NCBI RefSeq assembly: GCF_012396365.1
Contig: NZ_JAAXPG010000012.1
Location: forward strand, 62,001 to 126,000
Length of the DNA stretch: 64,000 nt
Reading direction: 5' to 3'
From: Nocardiopsis alborubida
GTDB taxonomy: Bacteria > Actinomycetota > Actinomycetes > Streptosporangiales > Streptosporangiaceae
Part shown: piece after piece, positions 1 through 12,821 of the stretch
How the letters are laid out: the number at the start of each line of letters is the position of its first letter
Numbering within the stretch: the stretch's first letter is position 1
Notes under the pieces: model-generated
What the model was told of the DNA's origin: nothing
Database searches by the model: none
The model's input: only the letters and a program-made list of their open reading frames with translations
Translations under genes and position numbers: made by a program

Positions 1-2
1 AG

Positions 3-1430
<1,428 letters not shown>

Positions 1431-1596
1431 GCGTCGAGGCCGGCCGCGGGTGGACCGCGGTCGGCCGCGCGGGCTGACGGGCTGAGGGGCGGGGTCGCGG
1501 CGGGAGGCCGCGGCCCCGCCCCGTCGTCGTGCGCGGGTCCGCCGTCCGGGGACGGCGGTGCGGCCGTCCCCCGGCGCGGTCCTCCCGGCGGTGCGG

Positions 1597-2028
1597 TCAG
1601 CGGATCTTCTCGCCGTACACGTGGTCGACGGGCATGGTCATGAGCACCCTGCGGTCGGAGACCATGACCGACCGGTACTCCTCCCAGTCGGGGTGCTCCC
1701 CGGCGGCGAGGCGGTAGTAGTCCACCAGCGACTCGACCTCGGGGCCGTGCGGGTCGGTGCCCGGGCCGGTGAGTGTGGCCACGCCCTCGGCGGTGGCCCA
1801 CGCCCAGCCGTCGGCGCTGGTGACCTGGAGCGTGGCGCGCGGGTCGCGGCGCAGGTTCGCCGTCTTGGCCCGGCCCTCGGTCATGGAGACGTGGAGGAGG
1901 TCGGTCTCGGCGTCGTAGAAGGGCTGGACTGGGGAGAGCTGCGGGCGGCCGTCGGCCTTGATGGTGGCCAGGACGCCGAGCCTGCTCTGGGCGAGCAGTG
2001 CGCGCGGGTCGAACGTCGTCGCGGTCAT
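1597..2028 (-). CDS. PPOX-class (F420-type) oxidoreductase
   Basis: A 143-aa single-domain split-barrel protein of the pyridoxamine-5'-phosphate-oxidase-like superfamily. It begins LLAQSRLGVLATIKADGRPQLSPVQPFYD, the usual first strands, followed by LLHVSMTEGRAKTANLRRDPRATLQVT, where the RxKxxNLRRDP motif contacts cofactor phosphate in F420-binding members. Length and motifs fit the actinobacterial group that uses F420 or FMN to reduce unsaturated substrates; the substrate is unknown. It is monocistronic, facing away from the carboxyltransferase gene, with about 65 bp to the stop of the neighbouring reductase gene on the same strand. Confidence 0.85.
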   Translation of the reverse strand: MTATTFDPRALLAQSRLGVLATIKADGRPQLSPVQPFYDAETDLLHVSMTEGRAKTANLRRDPRATLQVTSADGWAWATAEGVATLTGPGTDPHGPEVESLVDYYRLAAGEHPDWEEYRSVMVSDRRVLMTMPVDHVYGEKIR

Positions 2029-2092
2029 GTCCGGGATCCCCTCTTTGCCGGATGCGTGCGGTGCGCGGTGGTGCGGGGCCGTGTGCGGCCGG

Positions 2093-3025
2093 TCACGATC
2101 GTATCCCCGAAGGGGCGCGGAACAGCTCGATCATGGCCGCGTAGCCTTCGCCGCCGTGTCCGTCGGCCACGGCCCGCCGGGTCAGGTCCCTGACGAACCT
2201 GGGCAGTTCGGCGCTGACGCCGAGGGCCTCGCTCTCGTGGACGACGTGCTCCATCGTGGCCAGGTGGGTGTCGATGGTGGAGTCCAGGACCGGGTAGGCG
2301 CCGTCGTCGACCTGTTCGGCGTAGCCGGGCAGCCAGTCGGCCACGGTCGCGATTCCCCTGGAGGCGAGGGGGGCGAACGCCGAGGCGTCCACGCCCGCCG
2401 CGCCCAGCAGTGCGGCGCCCTGGAGGAAACCGTTGAGGACGCTCCACATCAGGCTCAGCACGGCGGTCTCGTGCAGTGCGGCCAGACCGGGGTCCTCACC
2501 GAGGTAGGAGGTGTTCGCGGTCAGGCTGCTCAGGGCCGGTTCGTGCCGCTCGAAGGCCTCCCGTGATCCGCTGTGGACGATGACGGCCTCCGCCGTGCCG
2601 ATGGCGTCGGGGACGGCCATGATGGCGCCGTCGAGGTAGTCGGCGCCCCCGCGACGCGCCCACGCGGCGGTCAGCCGGGCCTGCGCGGAGGTGCTGGAGG
2701 TGAGGTTGACCAGGACCCGGCCCTCCAGGGCCCCGTCCAACGGGTCCAGGAGCGCGTGCACGGCCTCGTGGTCGGAGACGCACACGACCACGACCGGGCT
2801 GGCCGCGACGGCCTCGCCGACCGAGGCGGCGGGTCTCGCGCCCTGGGCGGTGAGGTCCCGGGCCTTGGCGGCGGTGCGGTTCCACACGGTGGTGGGGTGC
2901 CCTTGGCGCAGGAACGCGCTGGCCAGGGCCCGGCCCATCATGCCCAGGCCGAGGACCGTCACGGGGACGGGGGAGGTGTCGTGGTCGTGCTTCGTACGCC
3001 CCTTGTGGAGCGGGTGGCTGCTCAT
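2093..3025 (-). CDS. NAD(P)-dependent imine-reductase-like / beta-hydroxyacid dehydrogenase family oxidoreductase
   Basis: A 310-aa protein with an N-terminal Rossmann fold (VTVLGLGMMGRALASAFLRQGH, then TTVWNRT) and an all-helical C-terminal half, as in imine reductases and 3-hydroxyisobutyrate dehydrogenases. The TTVWNRT phosphate-binding loop is typical of NADPH-dependent imine-reductase-like proteins. The ATG at 3025 is preferred over an upstream GTG at 3046 because a strong MerR-type promoter (-35 at 3058-3063, -10 at 3032-3037) puts the predicted transcription start at or next to this ATG, implying a leaderless mRNA. The gene diverges from merR at 3076 and is the probable target of that regulator. 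Substrate unknown. Confidence 0.85.
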   Translation of the reverse strand: MSSHPLHKGRTKHDHDTSPVPVTVLGLGMMGRALASAFLRQGHPTTVWNRTAAKARDLTAQGARPAASVGEAVAASPVVVVCVSDHEAVHALLDPLDGALEGRVLVNLTSSTSAQARLTAAWARRGGADYLDGAIMAVPDAIGTAEAVIVHSGSREAFERHEPALSSLTANTSYLGEDPGLAALHETAVLSLMWSVLNGFLQGAALLGAAGVDASAFAPLASRGIATVADWLPGYAEQVDDGAYPVLDSTIDTHLATMEHVVHESEALGVSAELPRFVRDLTRRAVADGHGGEGYAAMIELFRAPSGIRS

Positions 3026-3031
3026 GCCAGA

Positions 3032-3063
3032 ATTCTCGACGTTCACACCGGTATGAAGGTCAA
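3032..3063 (-). promoter_or_regulatory. MerR-type promoter with 20-bp spacer and dyad operator
   Basis: On the minus strand there is TTGACC at 3063-3058, a 20-bp spacer and GAGAAT at 3037-3032. The over-long spacer is the hallmark of MerR-activated promoters. It contains a near-perfect dyad at 3042-3057 (TTCACACC/GGTATGAA, 7 of 8 paired). It lies between the divergent reductase and merR genes, so MerR probably controls both. Confidence 0.75.
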
Positions 3064-3075
3064 GGGGGAACAGGC

Positions 3076-3477
3076 GTGCTGATCGGTGAGCTGAGCAGAC
3101 GGACGGGTGTGCACACGCACCAGCTGCGCTACTACGAGGCCCAGGGCCTGTTGGAGCCCGCCCGCGGGTCCAACGGCTACCGCGAGTACGCCGACGACGC
3201 CGTCCTGACCGTGGCGCAGATCAGGAGGCTCCTCGAAGCCGGGCTCTCGACCCAGGAGATCGCCTTCCTGCTGCCCTGCGCCGTCGGCGCGTCCCCCGAC
3301 TTCGAACCCTGCCCCGAGCTGCTGGACACCCTGCGGACGCGCCTGCGCGGGCTGGACGAGCACATCGACACGCTGACCCGCTCCCGCGGGGCCCTGCGCG
3401 ACTACATCGAGGCCACCGAGCGGCGGGTCTCGCGGTACGGGTGCGACGCCGTCGAACCGGAGCCGGCACCGGTGTGA
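3076..3477 (+). CDS. MerR-family transcriptional regulator
   Basis: A 133-aa regulator starting at GTG. The N-terminal winged helix reads LIGELSRRTGVHTHQLRYYEAQGLLEP, the MerR signature, followed by the wing (GYREYADDAVLTVAQIRRLLEAGLS) and a C-terminal coiled coil (LDEHIDTLTRSRGALRDYIEATERR) for dimerisation. A Cys pair (LLPCAVG, FEPCPEL) sits before the coiled coil and could sense metal or redox state, but spacing alone does not settle this. It diverges from the reductase gene across 50 bp that contain the 20-bp-spacer promoter. Confidence 0.9.
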   Translation: MLIGELSRRTGVHTHQLRYYEAQGLLEPARGSNGYREYADDAVLTVAQIRRLLEAGLSTQEIAFLLPCAVGASPDFEPCPELLDTLRTRLRGLDEHIDTLTRSRGALRDYIEATERRVSRYGCDAVEPEPAPV

Positions 3478-3629
3478 CGTGCGCGAGGGGGCGTGCGGTG
3501 CGGACCGTCTCCGCCCGCGGAACCGGGGCCGCCCCGGCGCTCCGGGGCGCCCCGCGCACGTCCGCTGGCGAGGGCACGGCCCCTGCGGACCTCTCGGCCG
3601 CGGAGGGCCGAGGGGGCCTTGATAGTCTG

Positions 3630-3835
3630 CCGGGGCCAGTCGTACCACGTACGTGGTCAGGGAATCCGGTGCGAATCCGGAACTGACGCGCAGCGGTGAG
3701 GGGGACGGGCGGGGTACTCACGCCACTGGGGCGGAGGCCGCGGCGACCACGGAGTCGAGGCGGCACCGACCTGGGAAGGCACCCCGTCCGGGCGAACCCG
3801 AGTCCGAAGACCTGCTGGCCCCTCCGCGTCGAGTG
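3630..3835 (+). promoter_or_regulatory. Cobalamin riboswitch 1
   Basis: The conserved core is clear: GGGAATCCGGTGCGAATCC at about 3659-3677, then ACTGACGCGCAGCGGTGAG, GCCACTG at about 3722, TGGGAAGGC at about 3771, and the B12-box-type segment CGAGTCCGAAGACCTGC at about 3799-3815. It ends about 50 nt before the lipoprotein start at 3887, so it should control the ABC transporter and the overlapping cobN-cobF-cobQ-cobK genes. Boundaries are approximate. Confidence 0.93.
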
Positions 3836-3886
3836 CGCGGAGGCGTCCCGTGCCAGGCTCCGCGTTCGAGCCCCGACATCCAAGGC

Positions 3887-4924
3887 ATGCCCATGCTGCG
3901 TCACGCCCCGCGCCCGCTTCCCCTCCTGCTCGCCTCCGCCCTGCTGCTCACCGCCTGCGCGCCCTCCCCGGACGGGGGGAGCGGCGGGGAGGCCGCCGAC
4001 GGCGCCCGCACGGTCGACAACTGCGGACACGAGGTGAGCGTCGGCGCCCCGCCCGAGCGCGTCGTCTCCCTCAACCAGGGCAGCACCGAGATCCTGCTCT
4101 CCCTGGGCCTGGCGGACCGCCTCGTCGGCACCGCCACCTGGACCGACCCGATCATGGAGGGCCTGGAGGAGGCCGGCGAGGGCGTCCCCCGCCTGGCCGA
4201 CAACGCCCCCTCCTTCGAGGTGGTCCTGGACACCGAACCGGACCTGGTGACCGCCTCCTTCGTCTCCACGCTCGGCACGGGCGGGGTCGCCACCCGCGAG
4301 CAGTTCGAGGAGCTGGGCGTGCCCACCTACGTCTCCCCGACCGACTGCGCCGCGGGCAAGGACAACGACAGCGGCGGAGACGGATCGCGCAGCGAACCGC
4401 TCACCCTCGACGCCGTGTACGGCGAGATCCGCGACCTGGCCCTGCTGTTCGGGGTGCAGGAGCGCGGGGAGGAGCTGATCGCCGAGCTGGAGGGGCGGGT
4501 GGCGGCGGCCACCGGGGACCTGGACGCCTCCGGGGTCTCCCTCATGTACTGGTTCGCCAACTCCCAGTCGCCCTACCTCGCGGGCTGCTGCGGCGCCCCC
4601 GGCGCCATCACCCGCGCGGTCGGCGCGCGCAACGCCTTCGACGACACCCACGACGAGTGGCCCCAGATCAACTGGGAGACCGTCGCCGACCGCGACCCCG
4701 ACGTCATCGTGCTCGGCGACCTGACCCGCGACTCCCAGACCGCGGAGAGCGCCGACGCCAAGATCGAGTTCCTGGAGTCCCACCCCGCCACCCGCGAGCT
4801 CACCGCCGTGCGCGAGGAGCGCTACGTCCTGCTCAGCGGCCAGGCCATGAACCCCTCGATCCGCACGGTCGAGGGGATCGAGCAGGTCGCCGACGGTCTG
4901 CGCGCCCTCGGGCTCACCCAGTGA
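3887..4924 (+). CDS. ABC transporter substrate-binding lipoprotein (BtuF-like, corrinoid or related cofactor)
   Basis: A 345-aa exported lipoprotein: signal peptide LPLLLASALLLTAC with the lipobox cysteine about 25 residues from the start, then a BtuF/FecB-type helical-backbone binding protein (VVSLNQGSTEILLSLGLADRLVGTATW; later DPDVIVLGDL). The start at 3887 (another ATG at 3893) places the signal peptide at the N-terminus; upstream frame is riboswitch. A Cys-rich loop YLAGCCGAPGAITRAVGARN recalls a family sometimes annotated as proposed F420-0 transport. The cobalamin riboswitch and cobN immediately downstream argue instead for corrinoid uptake. Its stop overlaps the permease start by 4 bp. 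Confidence 0.85.
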   Translation: MPMLRHAPRPLPLLLASALLLTACAPSPDGGSGGEAADGARTVDNCGHEVSVGAPPERVVSLNQGSTEILLSLGLADRLVGTATWTDPIMEGLEEAGEGVPRLADNAPSFEVVLDTEPDLVTASFVSTLGTGGVATREQFEELGVPTYVSPTDCAAGKDNDSGGDGSRSEPLTLDAVYGEIRDLALLFGVQERGEELIAELEGRVAAATGDLDASGVSLMYWFANSQSPYLAGCCGAPGAITRAVGARNAFDDTHDEWPQINWETVADRDPDVIVLGDLTRDSQTAESADAKIEFLESHPATRELTAVREERYVLLSGQAMNPSIRTVEGIEQVADGLRALGLTQ

Positions 4925-5933
4925 GCGGTGCGCGTCTGGCGCTGCTCTCCTGCGGTGGACTGGTGCTCCTGGCCGTGTCGGTCTCGGTCGCGGTGACCAT
5001 CGGCCCCGCCGACATCACCACGGCCGAGGTGTGGAGGTCGGTCGCCGCGCGGCTGGGGTTCGGGGAGAGCGGCCTGTCTCCGCTGCGCGAGGGCATCGTG
5101 TGGAACCTGCGCATGCCCCGCACCCTGCTCGCCGCCGTGTGCGGGGCGGGGCTGGCCCTGTGCGGGGCGGTCATGCAGTCCCTGCTGCGCAACCCTCTGG
5201 CGGACCCCTTCGTGCTCGGGGTGTCCTCGGGGGCCTCCACCGGGGCGGTCGCCGTGCTGGTCCTGGGGTGGGGCGGCGCGGTGGTGTCGCTGTCGGCGGG
5301 CGCCTTCGTCGGCGCCCTGCTCTCCTTCGGGCTGGTGGTGCTGCTCGCGCACACCCTGGGCGCGAGCATGGACCGCGTGGTGCTGTCGGGGGTGGCGGCC
5401 ATGCAGCTGTTCTCGGCGCTGACCTCGTTCATCGTGCTGACCTCGGCCGACGCCGAGACCACGCGCGGGGTGTTGTTCTGGCTGCTGGGCTCCCTCAGCG
5501 GCGCCGGGTGGGACGACGTGGTGCTGTGCGCGGCGGTGCTGGCCGGTGTGCTCGCCGTGTGCCTCGCGCACACCACCACCCTGGACGCGTTCGCCTTCGG
5601 TGAGGAGGCCGCCGCGAACCTGGGCGTGCGGGTGGCCCGCGCCCGCATGGTGCTGTTGTGCGCCACCGCGCTGCTCACCGCGGCCCTGGTCAGCGCGGCC
5701 GGGGCGATCGGCTTCGTTGGCCTGGTGCTGCCGCACGCGGCCCGCGCGCTCACCGGCGCGGGCCACGCCAGGCTTTTGCCGGTCACCGCGCTGGCGGGCG
5801 CCGTCTTCCTGGTGTGGGTGGACACGGTGGCCCGCACCGCGCTGGACCCGCAGGAGATCCCGGTGGGGGTGGTGACCTCCCTCATCGGGGTGCCCGCCTT
5901 CGTCGCCGTGCTCTACCGCTCCAGGAGGCACAC

Positions 5934-5937
<4 letters not shown>
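4921..5937 (+). CDS. ABC transporter permease, FecCD/BtuC family
   Basis: A 338-aa integral membrane protein with about ten hydrophobic segments. The BtuC/FecCD signature RMPRTLLAAVCGAGLALCGAVMQSLLRNPLADPFVLGVSSGA lies near residues 60-100, and IGFVGLVLPHAARALTGAGHARLLP is the cytoplasmic coupling segment near residue 260. The GTG start at 4921 overlaps the preceding TGA (GTGA), showing translational coupling to the binding protein. Two copies would form the pore of an importer for corrinoids or a similarly bulky chelate. The cobalamin riboswitch upstream of the operon should make its expression fall when B12 is plentiful. Confidence 0.9.
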
Positions 5938-6913
<976 letters not shown>

Positions 6914-6917
<4 letters not shown>

Positions 6918-9900
6918 CGGTACGGATCGCACTGCTGTCCACATCCGACACCGACCTGCTCTCCGCGCGGGCCAGCGACCGCGCGTACGCGTGGGCCAAC
7001 CCCTCCCGCGCCTCCGACGCCGAGCTCACCGGCGTCGTCGGGGGCGCCGACCTGGTGGTGGTGCGGCTGCTCGGCTCCCCGCACGACCTGTGGCCGGGGC
7101 TGGCCGCCGTCCGGGAACGGGGCACGCCGCTGGTCGTCCTGGGCGGTGAGCAGCAGCCCAGCGCGGAACTGATGGAGCACTCCACCGTTCCGATCGGCGT
7201 GGCGGCCGACGCCCACCGCTACCTGGCCGAGGGCGGGCCCGCCAACCTCGCGCGCCTGCACGCCTTCCTGTCCGACACCGTGCTGCTGACCGGCGAGGGG
7301 TTCGAGGCGCCCGCGCCCGTCCCGCTGTGGGGCCTGGCCGAGCGCGACCGGCCGCGCGGCTCCGCTGCCCTGCCGAAGGTCGGCATCCTCTACTACCGGG
7401 CGCACGAGGCGGGCGGCAACACCGCCTTCGCGCACGCCCTGGCCGACGCCGTCGACGCCACCGGGCAGGCCGTGGGCGTGCCCGTGTTCGCCGGGTCGCT
7501 GCGCTCGGCGCCCGACGAGCTCTACGAGGCGCTCGGCGGCTTCGACGCCCTGGTGGTCACCGTCCTGGCGGCGGGCGGCAGCGTGCCCGCGTCCGCGAGC
7601 GCGGGCGGCGACGACGAGGCGTGGGACGTGGAGCGGATGGCGGCCCTGGACGTCCCCGTCCTCCAGGGGCTGTGCCTGACGAGCCCGCGCGCCGACTGGG
7701 AGGCCTCCGACGACGGCGTCACCCCGCTGGACTCGGCGAGCCAGATCGCCATCCCCGAGTTCGACGGCCGCATCATCACCGTGCCCTTCTCCTTCAAGGA
7801 GATCGACCGCGACGGCCTGCCCCGCTACGTCGCCGACCCCGAGCGCTGCGCCCGCCTGGCCGGGATCGCGGTCGCCCACGCCCGTCTGCGGCACGTGCCC
7901 ACCGCCGACAAGCGCGTGGCGGTCGTCCTGTCCGCCTACCCCACCAAGCACTCGCGCATCGGCAACGCCGTCGGGCTCGACACGCCCCGCTCGCTGGTGC
8001 GCCTGCTGCGCCGGATGCGCGACGAGGGCTACGACCTGGGTGAGCCCGGCGCCCTGCCCGGTTTGGACCTGCCCGACGAGACCGAGGCCGGGGACGCGCT
8101 CATCCACGCCCTGATCGCGGCGGGCGGCCAGGACGAGGACTGGCTGACCTCAGTGCAGCTGACCGACGCCCAGGTGCGCATCACCCCCGAGGAGTACGCC
8201 GCCTGGACCGGGGGCCTGCCCGCCCCGCTGAGGGAGGCGATGACCGAGGCGTGGGGGGCCGCGCCCGGCAGCCTCTACGTCAACGACGCGGGCGAGCTGG
8301 TCCTCGCGGCGATGCGCGCTGGCAACGTCGTCGTCCTGGTCCAGCCCCCGCGCGGCTTCGGCGAGAACCCGATCGCGATCTACCACGACCCCGACCTGCC
8401 CCCCAGCCACCACTACCTGGCCGCCTACCGGTGGCTGGAGCACGGCTTCGGCGCCCACGCCGTCGTCCACCTGGGCAAGCACGGCTCGCTGGAGTGGCTG
8501 CCCGGCAAGAACGCCGCGCTCTCGGCCGCCTGCGCCACCGACGCGGTGCTCGGCGACCTGCCGCTCGTCTACCCGTTCCTGGTCAACGACCCGGGCGAGG
8601 GCGCCCAGGCCAAGCGCCGCGCCCACGCCACGGTCGTGGACCACCTCATCCCGCCGATGGCCCGCGCGGAGTCCTACGGCGACATCGCCCGCCTGGAGCA
8701 GCTGCTCGACGAGCACGCCAACATCGCGGCCATGGACCCGGCCAAGCTGCCCGCCGTCCGCGGCGAGATCTGGTCCCTGATGCGCGCGGCCGAGATGCAC
8801 CGCGACCTCGGCCTGGAGGAGCGGCCCGACGACGAGGAGTTCGACGACTTCCTGCTCCACGTGGACGGCTGGCTGTGCGAGATCAAGGACGCGCAGATCC
8901 GCGACGGCCTGCACGTGCTCGGCGAGGCGCCCGGGGGCGGGGCCCGGGTGAACCTGGTCCTGGCCGTCCTGCGCGCCGCCCAGGTGTGGGGAGGGGTGGG
9001 GGCCGCGGTGCCCGGTCTGCGTTCGGCGCTGGGCCTGAAGGAGGACGCGCCCGCCGTCGAGGTCGACCGGGTGGAGGCCCTGGCCCGCGACCTCGTGGAG
9101 CGGATGGAGGCCGCGGGCTGGGACCCGGCCGCCGCGTCCGGCCTGCACGACGACCCCGGGGTGCGCGCCGTCCTGGAGTTCGCCGCCGCGCAGGTGGCGC
9201 CCCGCCTGGCCCGCACCACCGACGAACTCGACCACGTCGTCCACGCCCTGGCGGGCGGCTTCGTTCCGGCGGGCCCCTCCGGCTCCCCGCTGCGCGGCCT
9301 GGTCAACGTGCTGCCGACCGGCCGCAACTTCTACACCGTCGACCCCCGCGCCGTCCCCTCCCGGCTGGCCTGGCAGACCGGGCAGGCGATGGCCGAGTCC
9401 CTGCTGCGCCGCCACCTGGAGGAGACCGGGACCTACCCCGAGTCGGTGGGCCTGTCGGTGTGGGGCACGTCGGCGATGCGCACCTCCGGCGACGACGTGG
9501 CCGAGGTGCTGGCGCTGCTGGGCGTCCGACCGGAGTGGGACGAGGCCTCGCGCCGGGTCTCGCGGCTGGACGTGGTGCCGCTGGAGGAGCTGGGCCGCCC
9601 GCGCGTGGACGTCACGGTGCGCATCTCCGGCTTCTTCCGCGACGCCTTCCCCCACGTGGTCGCCATGCTGGACGACGCCGTGAACCTGGTGGCCGACCTG
9701 GACGAGCCCGGGGAGAGCAACTTCGTGCGCGCCCACACCCTGGCCGACCTGGAGGAGCACGGGGACCGGCGCCGCGCCACCACCCGGATCTTCGGCTCCG
9801 CGCCCGGCTCCTACGGCGCGGGCATCCTCCAGGTGGTGGAGTCGGGCACCTGGCGCGACGACCGCGACCTGGCCGAGGTGTACACGGCCTGGGGCGGCTT

Positions 9901-10507
9901 CGCCTACGGGCGGGGCCTGGACGGCGTCGCGGCGGCCGAGGACATGCGCGCCAACTACCGCCGGATCAAGGTCGCGGCCAAGAACGTCGACAGCGCCGAG
10001 CACGACATCGCCGACTCCGACGACTACTTCCAGTACCACGGCGGCATGATCGCCACCGTCCGCGCCCTCACCGGCGCCGACCCCAAGGCCTACGTCGGCG
10101 ACTCCACCTCACCCGACGCGGTGCGCACCCGCACCCTGGCCGAGGAGACCGCCCGCGTGTTCCGGGCCCGGGTGGTCAACCCGCGCTGGATCTCGGCCAT
10201 GCGCCGCCACGGCTACAAGGGCGCCTTCGAGCTGGCCGCCACGGTCGACTACCTCTTCGGCTTCGACGCCACGGCCGGTGTGGTCCACGACTGGATGTAC
10301 GACAGGCTCGCCGCCGAGTACGTGCTCGACGCCGACACCCAGGAGTTCCTGCGCCGCTCCAACCCGTGGGCGCTGCACGGTATCGTCGAGCGGCTGCACG
10401 AGGCCGCCCGGCGCGGTCTGTGGGCCGAGCCGGACCCGGCGACGCTGGAGGCCCTCCAGGAGGTCTACCTGGAGGTCGAGGGAGACCTGGAGGACCGGTC
10501 CGAATGA
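6914..10507 (+). CDS. cobN: Aerobic cobaltochelatase large subunit CobN
   Basis: A 1197-aa CobN/BchH-type chelatase subunit, close to the usual length. It inserts Co2+ into hydrogenobyrinic acid a,c-diamide with ATP supplied by CobS/CobT or ChlI/ChlD-like partners. Recognisable blocks include KVGILYYRAHEAGGNTAFAH, VVLSAYPTKHSRIGNAVGLDTP, HHYLAAYRWLEHGFGAHAVVHLGKHGSLEWLPGK and, near the C-terminus, KNVDSAEHDIADSDDYFQYHGGMI. ATG 6914 is chosen for its ribosome-binding site at about 6897-6904 and the ATGA overlap with the ATPase gene; an in-frame ATG at 6881 lacks both. The matching AAA/VWA partner is encoded at 18503-20629. Confidence 0.95.
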
Positions 10508-11247
10508 GGGTGCGCATCCTGGGCATCGGCATGGGGCCGCGGCACGTCACCCCCGAGGTCGCCGACGCGCTGCGCGGCTGCGACTACGCGGTGGCCGCCC
10601 GCAAACGCGGGGACGACGGGCTGCTGGCCCTGCGCCGGGCCGTGTGCGAGGCGCACGGCGTGCCGCTGGTCGCGGTGCCCGACCCCGAGCGCGACCGCGA
10701 CGACCCGGCGGACTACGCGGCCGCGGTGGCCGCCTGGCACGAGGCGCGGGTCGACGCCTACGAGCGGGTGCTGGGCGAGCGCGGCGGCACCGCGGCGTTC
10801 CTGGTCTGGGGCGACCCGGGCCTGTACGACTCCACGCTGCGGATCGTGGAACGGATCGCCGAGCGGGGGGCCGTCGAGGTGGAGTACGACGTGCTCCCCG
10901 GCGTCAGCGCCCCCCAGCTCCTCGCCGCGCGGCACCGGATCGTGCTGCACGAGGTGGGCCGTCCGGTGCACGTGACCCCCGCGCGCCTCCTGGGCGAGGC
11001 GGTGGCGGCGGGCCAGGACAACATCGTCGTCATGCTCGGGGGCCAGACCGTGCTCGGGGGCCAGCTCGCGTTCGGCGAGCTGAGGGACTGGAGGGTCTGG
11101 TGGGGCGCCAACCTGGGCACCGACACCGAGGAGCTGGCCGCCGGACGGGTCGGCGCGGCGCAGCTCGACATCGCCGCGCGCCGCAGGAGGGCCAGGGCGC
11201 GTGCGGGCTGGGTGATGGACGTCGCGCTGCTGAGGAGGCCGGTGTGA
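10504..11247 (+). CDS. cobF: Precorrin-6A synthase (deacetylating) CobF
   Basis: A 247-aa SAM-dependent tetrapyrrole methylase. The N-terminus VRILGIGMGPRHVTPEVADALRGCDYAVA and the SAM-loop AAFLVWGDPGLYDSTLRIVERI are typical. VEYDVLPGVSAPQLLAARHRIVLHEVGRPVHVTP and GQDNIVVMLGGQ separate it from the other cob methylases. CobF methylates C-1 with loss of the C-20 carbon as acetate, a step specific to the oxygen-dependent route. ATG 10504 overlaps the cobN TGA, and the C-terminus overlaps the cobQ GTG. Confidence 0.93.
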   Translation: MRVRILGIGMGPRHVTPEVADALRGCDYAVAARKRGDDGLLALRRAVCEAHGVPLVAVPDPERDRDDPADYAAAVAAWHEARVDAYERVLGERGGTAAFLVWGDPGLYDSTLRIVERIAERGAVEVEYDVLPGVSAPQLLAARHRIVLHEVGRPVHVTPARLLGEAVAAGQDNIVVMLGGQTVLGGQLAFGELRDWRVWWGANLGTDTEELAAGRVGAAQLDIAARRRRARARAGWVMDVALLRRPV

Positions 11248-12821
11248 GCGCGGCCGGGACGCGGGCCCCGGCGCGCGGTGAGGGCCACGGCCGCGGGGGA
11301 GGCGGGCTCCTGGTCGCCGGGACCACCTCCGACGCGGGCAAGAGCGTGGTCACCACCGCCCTGTGCCGGGCCTTCGCGCGCCGCGGCGCTCGGGTCGCCC
11401 CCTACAAGGCGCAGAACATGTCCAACAACTCCATGGTCTGCCACGGACCCGACGGACGCCCGGCGGAGATCGGCCGCGCCCAGTGGGTGCAGTCCCTGGC
11501 CGCCCGCGCCGTGCCCGAGCCCGCCATGAACCCCGTGCTCCTCAAACCGGGCACCGACCGGCGCAGCCACGCCGTCCTGCTCGGCCACCCCGCCGGGGAC
11601 GTCTCCTCGGCCGACTGGGAGGCGGGCCGCCGCCACCTGGCCGAGGCCGCGCACGCCGCCTACGACGACCTCGCCTCCCGCCACGACGTCGTCGTCGCCG
11701 AGGGCGCGGGCAGCCCCGCCGAGATCAACCTGCGGGCGGGCGACTACGTCAACATGGGCCTGGCCCGGCACGCGGGCCTGCCCGTGGTGGTGGTCGGCGA
11801 CATCGACCGGGGCGGCGTCTTCGCCGCGATGTACGGAACGGTGGGCCTGCTGGAGGCCGCCGACCAGGAGCTGGTCGCGGGCTTCGTGGTCAACAAGTTC
11901 CGCGGGGACCCCGGGCTGCTGCGGCCCGGCCTGGAGGATCTCCAGCGGCTCACCGGCCGCCGGGTCTACGGCATCCTGCCGTGGGACCCGGGGCTGTGGC
12001 TGGACTCCGAGGACGCCCTGGACCTGGAGGGCCGCCGCACGCGCGGGGGAGCGGGGCTGCGGGTGGCCGTGGTGCGCCTGCCCCGGATCAGCAACTTCAC
12101 CGACGTGGACGCCCTCGGGCTGGAACCGGGCCTGGACGTCGTCTTCGCCTCCGGCCCGCGCGACGTGGCCGACGCCGACCTGGTCGTCCTGCCCGGCACC
12201 CGCTCCACCCTGGCCGACCTGGCCTGGCTGCGCTCGCGCGGGCTCGACCGGGCGATCGTCGAGCACGCCCGGCGCGGTCGGCCGCTGCTGGGGATCTGCG
12301 GCGGGTTCCAGATGCTCGGCCGCACCGTCACCGACGCCGACGGGGTCGAGGCCGAACCCGGAGCGCGCGCGGACGGCCTCGGGCTGCTCGACGCCCGGAC
12401 CGAGTTCACCGCCGACAAGACCCTGCGCCTGCCCTCGGGGGAGGCGCTCGGGGCGCCCGCGCACGGCTACGAGATCCACCACGGCCGGGTCACCGTCGGG
12501 GCCGGAGCGGAGGGGTTCCTGGGCGGCGCCCGTTCGGGCAACGTCTTCGGCACCATGTGGCACGGCAGCCTGGAGGGCGACGCCTTCCGGTCCGCCTTCC
12601 TGGCCGAGGCGCTGGGATGCGCGCCCTCGGGGGTGCGCTTCGCCGCCTCCCGGGAGCGGCGCCTGGACCTGCTCGCCGACCTGGCGGAGGAGCACCTGGA
12701 CGTGGACGCCCTGCTGACCCTGGCCCGGGAGGGCGCCCCGGCGGGGCTGCCCGAGCTCGCCCCGGGAGCCCCGTCCGCGACACGTTCGCGGCACGGGTCC
12801 GGGGCGGAGGTGTCCCGGTGA
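11244..12821 (+). CDS. cobQ: Cobyric acid synthase CobQ
   Basis: A 525-aa glutamine-dependent amidase of adenosylcobyrinic a,c-diamide (side chains b, d, e and g). The N-terminal dethiobiotin-synthetase-like domain has a P-loop variant [19 protein letters not shown] and the CobQ marker [36 protein letters not shown] and [13 protein letters not shown] follow. The C-terminal class I-type glutamine amidotransferase domain has the nucleophile in [11 protein letters not shown] and a His in [12 protein letters not shown]. The GTG at 11244 forms a GTGA overlap with cobF; the first 20 residues are a short Gly/Arg-rich tail. The 3' end overlaps cobK by 4 bp. Confidence 0.95.
   Translation: MSAAGTRAPARGEGHGRGGGGLLVAGTTSDAGKSVVTTALCRAFARRGARVAPYKAQNMSNNSMVCHGPDGRPAEIGRAQWVQSLAARAVPEPAMNPVLLKPGTDRRSHAVLLGHPAGDVSSADWEAGRRHLAEAAHAAYDDLASRHDVVVAEGAGSPAEINLRAGDYVNMGLARHAGLPVVVVGDIDRGGVFAAMYGTVGLLEAADQELVAGFVVNKFRGDPGLLRPGLEDLQRLTGRRVYGILPWDPGLWLDSEDALDLEGRRTRGGAGLRVAVVRLPRISNFTDVDALGLEPGLDVVFASGPRDVADADLVVLPGTRSTLADLAWLRSRGLDRAIVEHARRGRPLLGICGGFQMLGRTVTDADGVEAEPGARADGLGLLDARTEFTADKTLRLPSGEALGAPAHGYEIHHGRVTVGAGAEGFLGGARSGNVFGTMWHGSLEGDAFRSAFLAEALGCAPSGVRFAASRERRLDLLADLAEEHLDVDALLTLAREGAPAGLPELAPGAPSATRSRHGSGAEVSR

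Noticed and set aside
8251..11247. A 998-codon open frame overlapping cobN and cobF in another frame
   Set aside because: High-GC shadow; only the terminal part is the genuine cobF (from 10504). The rest is Arg/Pro/Gly noise.
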